Shown here: positions 1 through 5,855 of the stretch, in pieces
Position numbering within the stretch: position 1 is the stretch's first letter
Layout: each line of letters opens with the position of its first letter
Assembly (NCBI GenBank): GCA_030840515.1
Contig: JAVEEJ010000007.1
Coordinates: 1 to 10,564, forward strand
Origin: Frankiaceae bacterium
GTDB lineage: Bacteria > Actinomycetota > Actinomycetes > JAVEEJ01
Reading direction: 5' to 3'
Length of the DNA stretch: 10,564 nucleotides
Notes under the pieces: model-generated
What the model was told of the DNA's origin: nothing
The model's database searches: none
The model's input: only the letters and a program-made list of their open reading frames with translations
Made by a program: the position numbers and the translations under genes

Positions 1-571
1 GCTCACCGCCCGTCGTACTCGCTCCCGCTGAGCGCACGGACTCCAGCCAACGCTGAGTGGACCGCGGACTGCTGAAGAGCAGGACTTGCGGTCCGGCGGG
101 ATCATCAGCCCAGGCGCGCATGCGCTCACGCTTTCGCGCGAACGACCGAAAGTGCCAACGGATGATCGACTCGTGCGAGAAAGCCAGACGCAGCGTCTCG
201 ACGTTCCCGTTGCAGATCCGTCGCCTGTCGATCACGCGCGCAGCGGTGCGGACGACCAGTCGGCCGAGCGAGCGCCAGCGCGGGTAGTCAAGCGCGACGA
301 TGAGCTGCACGCGCCGCAGCGGTACGTCCAACCACCTGCTGTAGGCGGTGTCGAGGATCCAGCGGTCTGCGGCGCAGATCGTCGCGAACGTGGCACGCTG
401 CTTATCCGTCGGGACCTCGACCCAGCCCGGCAGCCAAGTGAGGTCGTCGGCCTGGTGCCAGGGCAGCCCGCTCACCTCGCTCAGCCGCCCAGCGAGCGTC
501 GTCTTCCCTGAACCGGTGACGCCGTACACGAGCACCCGGTCGGGCAGCTCGGTGGGAGGGAGGACGCGCAC
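1..571 (-). CDS. P-loop nucleotide kinase-like protein (FlaR/topology-modulation type), C-terminus cut by window edge
   Basis: A reverse-strand reading frame with 190 residues in the window, running off the left edge. A Walker A motif GVTGSGKTT lies at residues 17-25 (K23, T24). It is followed by DDLTWLPGW at 42-50, a WILD strand at 71-74 and a basic stretch RRRICNGNVET at 116-126. This order (P-loop, W-L-P-G-W segment, Arg-rich segment with G-N-x-E) is that of adenylate kinase-like proteins often named FlaR or topology modulation protein, which are predicted cytosolic ATP-binding proteins of unproven substrate. The family is usually about 170-200 residues, so probably only a short tail is missing. 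An in-frame TAG at 581-583 makes the GTG at 571 the first possible start. No Shine-Dalgarno is visible, but a -10 box sits six bases upstream. It is divergent from the GYD gene. The fold is clear; the physiological role is unknown. Confidence 0.82.
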   Translation of the reverse strand, partial: MRVLPPTELPDRVLVYGVTGSGKTTLAGRLSEVSGLPWHQADDLTWLPGWVEVPTDKQRATFATICAADRWILDTAYSRWLDVPLRRVQLIVALDYPRWRSLGRLVVRTAARVIDRRRICNGNVETLRLAFSHESIIRWHFRSFARKRERMRAWADDPAGPQVLLFSSPRSTQRWLESVRSAGASTTGGE

Positions 572-577
572 CGGCGG

Positions 578-607
578 AGGCTAGCGACCACCGGCTTGTC
601 TGGTCAC
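578..607 (-). promoter_or_regulatory. Leaderless promoter of the P-loop protein gene
   Basis: On the reverse strand, GTGACC (607-602, four of six matches to TTGACA) is followed by an 18-base spacer and TAGCCT (583-578, a TANNNT -10 box). Six bases later comes the GTG start at 571. A transcript from this promoter would begin at or next to the start codon, matching the actinobacterial leaderless arrangement. No purine-rich ribosome site is present, which supports it. Confidence 0.55.
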
Positions 608-640
608 TTCCACTCATTCCCGCCATCCGGCGCTCACGCG

Positions 641-646
641 TAGTTT
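641..646 (+). promoter_or_regulatory. Possible -10 box upstream of the GYD-domain gene
   Basis: TAGTTT fits the TANNNT pattern and would give a 5' leader of about 30 bases before the ATG at 684. The best -35 candidate (TTCCCG, 617-622, 18-base spacing) matches only three of six positions, so this is weak. It lies in the 112-base divergent region 572-683, which otherwise holds only the opposite promoter and a small inverted repeat. Confidence 0.28.
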
Positions 647-653
647 CGCGAGA

Positions 654-669
654 GGCCCACCTCCGGGCC
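654..669 (+). repeat. Small inverted repeat in the GYD gene leader
   Basis: GGCCC (654-658) and GGGCC (665-669) are perfectly complementary around a six-base loop, ACCTCC (659-664). It sits a few bases before the Shine-Dalgarno GAGGAG at 673-678. The loop is itself partly complementary to the GGAG of that site, so the leader could fold in two ways. The stem is only five base pairs and could be chance in GC-rich DNA. Confidence 0.3.
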
Positions 670-672
670 ACT

Positions 673-678
673 GAGGAG
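673..678 (+). promoter_or_regulatory. Shine-Dalgarno of the GYD gene
   Basis: GAGGAG five bases before the ATG at 684. It is one of only two clear ribosome sites in the window (the other precedes purE), and it fixes this start. Confidence 0.75.
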
Positions 679-683
679 ACGCT

Positions 684-1052
684 ATGGCGCACTACCTGAT
701 CGAAGTCGGCTACACGCCCCAGTCGTGGAGCACCCAGATCGAGAACCCGGCCAGCGCCGCGGACCGCATCACGCCCGCCCTGAAGGCCTGCGGGGGCAAG
801 CTCGAGAGCATGTACTACGCGTTCGGCGACTCCGACCTGGTCGCGATCGTCGACTTCAAGGCGCCCACCGACGCGGCCGCGTTCGCGCTCGCCGTGACCG
901 CCGGCGGCGCGCTGCGCAGCTTCAAGACCACGGCGCTGCTCACCCTCGAGGAGGGCATCGCCTCGATGAAGCTCGCCGGCGAGCTGCGCGCCAAGTACTC
1001 GCCGCCGACGACGGTGAACCTGACGGACAAGCAGCCGGCAACCGCCCGCTGA
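684..1052 (+). CDS. GYD domain-containing protein
   Basis: A 122-residue soluble protein with no signal peptide or membrane segment. The pattern is that of the GYD family: an N-terminal strand (HYLIEVGYT, 3-11), a helix with K/L-rich region (AADRITPALKACGGKLES, 25-42), then YYAFGDSDLVAIVDF (44-58), an alanine-rich helix and GGALRSFKTTALLT (74-87). Proteins of this family are small ferredoxin-fold domains of unknown function. The namesake Gly-x-Tyr-Asp is changed here: residues 48-51 read G-D-S-D, so Tyr is Ser. The tail after about residue 105 is polar and probably disordered. The ATG at 684 has a good Shine-Dalgarno GAGGAG at 673-678, five bases away. It converges on purE with only eight bases between the stop codons, so it is probably a monocistronic unit. 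Confidence 0.85.
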   Translation: MAHYLIEVGYTPQSWSTQIENPASAADRITPALKACGGKLESMYYAFGDSDLVAIVDFKAPTDAAAFALAVTAGGALRSFKTTALLTLEEGIASMKLAGELRAKYSPPTTVNLTDKQPATAR

Positions 1053-1060
1053 ACCTGGGG

Positions 1061-1570
1061 CTAGGCGCCGCGCAGCTTTGACTGCAGCGCGGCGTCCTTG
1101 GCCTTGGCCTGCTCGGCCAGCTTGACCTGGAAGTCGGCGTACTGCTTGCGGATCGTCTCGTCACCCGCGCCGAGGATCCTCACCGCGAGCAGCCCGGCGT
1201 TGCGCCCTGCACCCGTGCCCACCGTCGCGACCGGGACGCCTGGCGGCATCTGCACGATCGACAGCAGCGAGTCGAGGCCGTCGAGCTGGGCCAAGGGAAC
1301 GGGTACGCCGATCACGGGCAGCGCCGTCACGGCCGCCACCACGCCCGGCAGGTGGGCGGCGCCTCCGGCTCCGGCGATGAGCACCTTCAGCCCGCGGTCA
1401 GCGGCGGTCGATGCCCACTCGCCGGTCTCGTGAGGGGTCCGGTGCGCCGAGAGCACCCGGGCCTCCCAGCCGAGGCCGAACTCGTCGAGCGCCTTCGCGG
1501 CACCCTCCATCACGGGCCAGTCCGAGTCGGATCCCATGACGATGCCGACGACGACGGGGTTGTCGCTCAC
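1061..1570 (-). CDS. purE: 5-(carboxyamino)imidazole ribonucleotide mutase, class I PurE
   Basis: Converts N5-CAIR to CAIR (4-carboxy-5-aminoimidazole ribonucleotide) in de novo purine synthesis, a cytosolic octamer in known members. The 169-residue length is normal. It carries the phosphate/substrate motif GSDSDW (13-18), the catalytic SAHRTP (41-46, His43), the glycine loop AGAGGAAHLPG (66-76) and SIVQMPPGVPVATV (about 103-116), all intact. These are class I (bacterial, PurK-dependent) features. Start is GTG at 1570 with AAGGAG on the reverse strand about eight bases upstream. It lies 28 bases downstream of the acyl-CoA dehydrogenase gene, on the same strand, so it is probably co-transcribed with it. 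Unusually, purK is not next to it. The C-terminal helix (about 143-167) is lysine- and glutamine-rich, as in actinobacterial homologues. Identification is secure. Confidence 0.97.
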   Translation of the reverse strand: MSDNPVVVGIVMGSDSDWPVMEGAAKALDEFGLGWEARVLSAHRTPHETGEWASTAADRGLKVLIAGAGGAAHLPGVVAAVTALPVIGVPVPLAQLDGLDSLLSIVQMPPGVPVATVGTGAGRNAGLLAVRILGAGDETIRKQYADFQVKLAEQAKAKDAALQSKLRGA

Positions 1571-1578
1571 AGCCGTTG

Positions 1579-1585
1579 CTCCTTC
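1579..1585 (-). promoter_or_regulatory. Shine-Dalgarno of purE
   Basis: The reverse strand reads GAAGGAG here, eight bases before the GTG start at 1570, inside the 28-base gap after the dehydrogenase stop codon. It supports the GTG as the true start and independent initiation of purE within a shared transcript. Confidence 0.7.
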
Positions 1586-1598
1586 GCGTGGTGGGTGG

Positions 1599-2756
1599 TT
1601 ACAGGCCGAGGTCTCGTGCGATCAGCATGCGCTGCACCTCGCTGGTGCCCTCGCCGATCTCCAGGATCTTCGAGTCGCGCCAGTGCCGCGCGACGGCGTA
1701 CTCGTTCATGAAGCCGTACCCGCCGAAGATCTGCGTCGCCTCACGCGCGTTGTCGACGGCGATCGTGGAGGAGTACAGCTTGGCGATGGCAGCCTCGCGC
1801 TTGAACGGCTGGCCCGCCATCAGGCGCGCGCACGCGTCGTAGTAGGCGAGCCGTGCGAGGTGGGTCTTCATCTGCATGTCAGCGATCTTGAACTGGATCG
1901 CCTGGTAGGCGCCGATGTTCTTGCCGAAGGCCATCCGCTCCTTGGCGTACTTCACCGACTCGTCGACGCAGGCCTGGGCGAGGCCGACCCCGAGGGCGGA
2001 GATGGCGATCCGCCCCTCGTCCAGGATGGAAAGGAAGTTCGCGTAGCCGCGGCCGCGCTCCCCCAGCAGGTTCTCGGCCGGGACGTGGCAGTCCTCGAAC
2101 GCGAGCTCGCGGGTGTCGGAGGCGTGCCAGCCGACCTTCGAGTACTTCTTGGACACCGAGAACCCGGGCCTGGGCACCGGCACGATGATCGAGGAGATCT
2201 CCTTGCGCCCACCGGCCGCCTCGCCGGTGACGGCGGTCACCGTGACCATCTGAGTCAGGCTCGTCCCCGAGTTGGTGATGAAGGCCTTGGACCCGTTGAT
2301 CACCCACTCGTCGCCCTCGATCCGGGCCGTCGTACGCGTTGCTCCGGCATCGGACCCGCCGCCCGGCTCGGTCAACCCGAAGGCGCCGAGCGCCTCCCCC
2401 GTGCACAGCCGTGGCAGCCACTCCTGCTTCTGCGCCTCGGTTCCGAAGCGGTAGATCGGCATCGCGCCGAGCCCGACCCCGGCCTCCAAGGTGATCGCGA
2501 CGGAGGAGTCGGCGCGGGCGAGCTCTTCGATGGCCAAGCACAGGGCCAGGTAGTCCCCGCCCATGCCGCCGTACTCCTCGGGAAAGGGCAGCCCGAACAG
2601 GCCCATCTCCCCCATCTGCTTGATGACGGGGTAGGGGAACTCGCCTGACTCGTCGGAGGCCTCCGCCTGCGGGGCGACGACCTCGCGCGCGAAGTCCTCG
2701 ACCGTCTTGCGGAGCGACTCGTGCTCGTCGCTGAGGCGGTAATCCATGGCGGGCAT
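1599..2756 (-). CDS. Acyl-CoA dehydrogenase (FadE25-like)
   Basis: FAD-dependent oxidation of an acyl-CoA thioester to the trans-2-enoyl-CoA, passing electrons to an electron-transfer flavoprotein. The 385 residues comprise the usual alpha N-domain (about 5-115), beta middle domain (about 120-230) and alpha C-domain. Signature one, GLTEPGGGSDAGA, is at 127-139; signature two begins QIFGGYGF at 342-349. The likely catalytic base is Glu369 in GEGTSEVQR, the short/medium-chain position. The next gene downstream is purE, and the association of this enzyme with purE and GtrA matches the mycobacterial fadE25 region. Substrate cannot be read from sequence; short branched chains are plausible given the HMG-CoA lyase and carboxylase genes nearby. 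The start may be ATG 2756 or ATG 2747 (residue 4), and neither has a strong ribosome site. It is divergent from gtrA. Confidence 0.95.
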   Translation of the reverse strand: MPAMDYRLSDEHESLRKTVEDFAREVVAPQAEASDESGEFPYPVIKQMGEMGLFGLPFPEEYGGMGGDYLALCLAIEELARADSSVAITLEAGVGLGAMPIYRFGTEAQKQEWLPRLCTGEALGAFGLTEPGGGSDAGATRTTARIEGDEWVINGSKAFITNSGTSLTQMVTVTAVTGEAAGGRKEISSIIVPVPRPGFSVSKKYSKVGWHASDTRELAFEDCHVPAENLLGERGRGYANFLSILDEGRIAISALGVGLAQACVDESVKYAKERMAFGKNIGAYQAIQFKIADMQMKTHLARLAYYDACARLMAGQPFKREAAIAKLYSSTIAVDNAREATQIFGGYGFMNEYAVARHWRDSKILEIGEGTSEVQRMLIARDLGL

Positions 2757-2772
2757 GGTGCCATGCCGCCGG

Positions 2773-2778
2773 TACCCT
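2773..2778 (+). promoter_or_regulatory. -10 box for a leaderless gtrA transcript
   Basis: TACCCT (TANNNT) ends six bases before the GTG at 2785. No Shine-Dalgarno is present, so translation from a leaderless message is the simplest reading. No -35 element is recognisable at 17-18 bases upstream. The element helps choose GTG 2785 over the upstream ATG at 2746. Confidence 0.45.
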
Positions 2779-2784
2779 CACCCG

Positions 2785-3264
2785 GTGCCCCTGTCCCTGG
2801 TCGAGCGACTGCCCGCGCCCCTGCGGGTGCTCGCTCAAGAGCTCGCCAAGTTCGGCGCGGTGGGCTTCGTCAACTTCGTGCTCGACGTCGCGCTGTTCAA
2901 CGTGCTGCGGCTCACCGTGCTGGACGGCAAGCCACTGACCGCCAAGGCCATCTCCACGGCGGTCGCGGCCACGTCGTCCTACTTCATGAACCGGCACTGG
3001 ACCTGGAGGCACCGCGTCCGCTCGGGGCTGGCCAAGGAGTACGGCCTGTTCATCCTGCTGTCGGCGATCGGGCTGGGGATCACCGAGTCCTGCCTCGCGG
3101 TGTCGCACTACCTGCTGGGGCTCGACAGCGTGCTCGCGGACAACCTCAGCGCGAACGGGGTCGGGCTCGTGCTGGGCATGGCGTGGCGCTTCTGGTCCTT
3201 CAAGCGCTGGGTCTTCCTCGAGGTGCGTGACGCCGCCGACGAGGCCATCGTCCAGTCCGTCTGA
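2785..3264 (+). CDS. GtrA family membrane protein
   Basis: A 159-residue protein with four predicted membrane segments at about 23-42, 52-68, 86-112 and 121-137. Family motifs are visible: KFGAVGFVNF at the first helix (22-31), NRHWTW after the second (69-74) and RFWSFKRWVF at the end (135-144). GtrA proteins are small polytopic proteins linked to moving or using polyprenyl-phosphate-linked sugars for cell-surface glycans, but the role of this actinobacterial branch is unproven. I chose GTG 2785 because the protein then begins with the usual amphipathic N-terminus and a TANNNT box lies six bases upstream. The in-frame ATG at 2746 would add 13 unlike-family residues and overlap the start of the divergent dehydrogenase gene. 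It converges on the large membrane protein gene with a 15-base gap. Confidence 0.9.
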   Translation: MPLSLVERLPAPLRVLAQELAKFGAVGFVNFVLDVALFNVLRLTVLDGKPLTAKAISTAVAATSSYFMNRHWTWRHRVRSGLAKEYGLFILLSAIGLGITESCLAVSHYLLGLDSVLADNLSANGVGLVLGMAWRFWSFKRWVFLEVRDAADEAIVQSV

Positions 3265-3279
3265 GTGTCGGGGCCGCGG

Positions 3280-5808
3280 CTAGCTCATCCGGTTGAACGA
3301 CTCCTGGATCCGCTGGACATCGCGGCGTCGCTTCTCGAACGTGGTGCCCAGCACGAGCAGCAGCAGGCCGAGCGCGGCGATCACGAGCCACCGCGGCACC
3401 AGTGCGATGTACGCACCGAGCTGACGGACCGCGTCGACGACGAGTACGACGCTCCCGACGATGAGCGGCGCCTGCAGCCGGCGCACGGCACCCACGATCA
3501 CGACGGCCGTCGCCGCGATCGCGAGCAGCAGTGGGCGGCGCGCCGAGCTGTCATCCAACGACGCGACGAGGCTCGGCACGAGCGCCAGCGTGAGCGGCGG
3601 GCCGTAGGCGGTCCACGACGAGACACCCCGGTCGGCGCGGCGGCGGAGCATCCCGAGGCCGAGCGCGATCGCCGCCAGCGGCAGGACATAGGGCTCGGGC
3701 GCGTGCACGTGCGCGTCGGCGAGCCGCACCCAGCTCGACGCCGACAGCAGCAGTGCCCCGATGTAGCTCAGCGGGCGGCGCTCCGGCCGCAGCGCCGTCG
3801 CCAGTGCGGTGAGCCCTGCCAGCGCCAGGGTCCACGACGTCCAGCCGGCGTCTGAGGCGGTGGCCGCCAACGAGATGACGACCAGGGAGCCGGCTGCCAG
3901 CTCCGCCGCGATGCCGTCAGCGGTACGCGGGCGCCATCGACCGACCACCGTCGCGAGCGCGCAACCAGCGACCGCCAGGCAGAAGCCACTGCGGTCCACC
4001 GGTGCGCCGGCGCTGCGCGCGACCGCGAAGGTCTCCGCCCCCAGCAACGCGGTCCCCATCGCGGCGAGGGGCGCCGCGAGGACCGCGTCCAGCAGCCCGT
4101 CGAGCCAGGCAGCGACGGCGCAGGCCACGGCAGCGACCCCCAGCACCAGCGTGCTGGCGCGCTCGTCAGCGACCGACCAGGCGCACGTCAGCGCGAGCAT
4201 GGCCGCGCCGAGGCTCGAGCAGGCATAGCCGGACGCGCGCGAGCGACGGCGCACGGCCGGCCCGACGAACATCGCCGCGAGCGAGACCGCCAAGTCCCAG
4301 GCGATGGCCACCGGATAGGTGGTGTCCACCGCCAGCGGGGTCACCAGGGCAGCGAGTACGGCGAGCGCCGCGACCGGATAGCGCGCCCACGAGAACCGAC
4401 GGGCGAGTGCGGCGTACACCACCGCCGTGGCAGCGGTGAGCACCATGACGACGGCGACACCGGCCTGTCCGGTCCAGCGCTCGTCCACCATCACCGAGGC
4501 GCGAGCCGACGCTCCGGGGTCGCGGGACCACGGGTCGGCCAACCAGGTGAACGGTCCGGCTGCGGCCTGAACGACCTCCGGCAGCACCGCGAGAAGCGCG
4601 ACGGCCGCGGTCGCGCCGGACGCGATGGCGGGACCGAGCCGCCACGACTCCGGCACCACCCAGAGCGCGACGGCGACGATGAGCGCGCTGACCGCGATGA
4701 CGGAGGCGAGTTCGACGTCGGTGAACGCCAGCCGCGCGGGGGCCGCCAGCGCCAGCACCCCGAGACCGGTGGCCAGCCCTGAGGCCGCGTGTCGGAGCGG
4801 CACCTGCTCGCGCAGCAGGATGGCCGCCGTCACCATCACGGCCGCGAGCGCGCACAGGGCCGCAACGCCGCCCCGGACGTTCCCGTGATCGGGGTAGGCG
4901 GCATGCACCGCGAACGCCACGGATGCCAACGTCGTCAGGGCGGCCGATGCCAGGAGCAACGGCTCTAGCAGGACCCGGTGCCGCCCGCGGAGCGGAAGAG
5001 TCGCCGCCACGAGGAGCAGCACCTGCACCGTCAGCACCCCGGACACGCCGGCGTCTTCCTGACGAGTGGCCGTGATGATGAGCGGCACCTGGCCCACTAG
5101 CGCCGCGCCGACGCCGCACGCGAGCGTTCCCCAGCTCGCCATCGCAGCTGCCGCGGCGGCCACCAGCGCGGTGGCTGCGGTCCAGAACGACTCGGAGCTC
5201 ACGCCGTCACCCAGGCCGGCGCGTCTGAGCGCGCGGGCGCTCACGAGCGCGAGTACGACGGACAGCGCAGCCGTGGCCTCGGCGCTTGCGGTCAGGCTCC
5301 GGCGCCGCGTGACCTCACTCGCAGCGACGGCGAGTGCGGTCACCAGGAGCAGCACCGCAGCGCGACCACTGGCACCGACGTTGCGGTAGGCCACGGCGGT
5401 GGCGACCAGCGCCGCTACTGCGAGCAGCAGCACCCCGAGGGAGAGCAGCGTGTTCTGCACCCGCTGCGGCGTCCACTCCTTGCGCGGCGGGGGCGTCCAC
5501 ATCGGTGTCCCGGCGGCGGGTGCGGGCGGGTAGGGGGACGCCATGGCGTCGCCGCGCGGCGCGACCGTTTCGGGGCGTCCGGGTTGTGCTGACAGTGGTG
5601 CCGTCGGCGGCGGCGCCTCACCGCTGCGCAGCCGCTGGATCAGCAGCTCGCGGCGCTGTCGCAGGTTCGCGATCCGCACGTCGACGTCCCACAACTCGGC
5701 CGCCAGCGGGCCGCGAAGGGGCAGGCCACACGCCGCGCAGGAGTCCCCTCCGCCGATCGCCTGCTCGCACGCGGGGCAGCGAGTCGGATCAGGCTGGGGG
5801 CTGGTCAC
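3280..5808 (-). CDS. Very large polytopic membrane protein with N-terminal zinc ribbon (SCO7613-like)
   Basis: An 842-residue protein. Residues 11-27 hold two Cys pairs, CPAC and CAAC, separated by nine residues: a zinc ribbon. A helical region (about 34-58, NLRQRRELLIQRL) could form a coiled coil, then a proline-rich linker runs to about 115. From about 120 to the C-terminus the chain is almost wholly hydrophobic, Ala/Leu/Val-rich helices separated by Arg-rich turns, roughly twenty or more membrane segments. It ends in a charged tail (FEKRRRDVQRIQESFNRMS). This resembles proteins annotated as SCO7613 C-terminal domain-containing membrane proteins in actinobacteria, function unknown. No catalytic motif is evident. 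GTG 5808 is chosen because it immediately precedes the zinc ribbon; the frame stays open for 231 codons upstream, but that part overlaps the carboxylase gene and reads as out-of-frame sequence. It follows the carboxylase gene by 47 bases and is probably the last gene of that operon. Confidence 0.85.
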   Translation of the reverse strand: MTSPQPDPTRCPACEQAIGGGDSCAACGLPLRGPLAAELWDVDVRIANLRQRRELLIQRLRSGEAPPPTAPLSAQPGRPETVAPRGDAMASPYPPAPAAGTPMWTPPPRKEWTPQRVQNTLLSLGVLLLAVAALVATAVAYRNVGASGRAAVLLLVTALAVAASEVTRRRSLTASAEATAALSVVLALVSARALRRAGLGDGVSSESFWTAATALVAAAAAAMASWGTLACGVGAALVGQVPLIITATRQEDAGVSGVLTVQVLLLVAATLPLRGRHRVLLEPLLLASAALTTLASVAFAVHAAYPDHGNVRGGVAALCALAAVMVTAAILLREQVPLRHAASGLATGLGVLALAAPARLAFTDVELASVIAVSALIVAVALWVVPESWRLGPAIASGATAAVALLAVLPEVVQAAAGPFTWLADPWSRDPGASARASVMVDERWTGQAGVAVVMVLTAATAVVYAALARRFSWARYPVAALAVLAALVTPLAVDTTYPVAIAWDLAVSLAAMFVGPAVRRRSRASGYACSSLGAAMLALTCAWSVADERASTLVLGVAAVACAVAAWLDGLLDAVLAAPLAAMGTALLGAETFAVARSAGAPVDRSGFCLAVAGCALATVVGRWRPRTADGIAAELAAGSLVVISLAATASDAGWTSWTLALAGLTALATALRPERRPLSYIGALLLSASSWVRLADAHVHAPEPYVLPLAAIALGLGMLRRRADRGVSSWTAYGPPLTLALVPSLVASLDDSSARRPLLLAIAATAVVIVGAVRRLQAPLIVGSVVLVVDAVRQLGAYIALVPRWLVIAALGLLLLVLGTTFEKRRRDVQRIQESFNRMS

Positions 5809-5816
5809 CAGCGCAT
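5805..5816 (-). other. Four-codon upstream reading frame overlapping the start of the zinc-ribbon membrane protein gene
   Basis: The reverse strand reads ATGCGCTGGTGA from 5816 to 5805, a Met-Arg-Trp-stop mini-frame whose TGA overlaps the GTG start at 5808 (GTGA). It could pass ribosomes to the GTG by reinitiation, since no good Shine-Dalgarno precedes the GTG. It may also be chance. Confidence 0.25.
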
Positions 5817-5855
5817 GGTGACGCCCCGGCAGCCCGGAGACCAGCGCCCGCGCCG

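Noticed and set aside
86..511. Forward open frame of 141 codons at the left edge
   Set aside because: The opposite strand encodes the P-loop protein with clear motifs; this is its shadow.
1536..2648. Forward open frame of 370 codons opposite the acyl-CoA dehydrogenase
   Set aside because: It is antisense to a gene with full family motifs; its translation is Arg/Gly/Asp/His-rich without any domain, as expected from GC-rich shadow frames.
3265..3282. Palindrome GCCGCGGC between the convergent gtrA and membrane protein genes as a terminator
   Set aside because: Eight bases without a loop or T-run; too short to call a terminator in GC-rich DNA.
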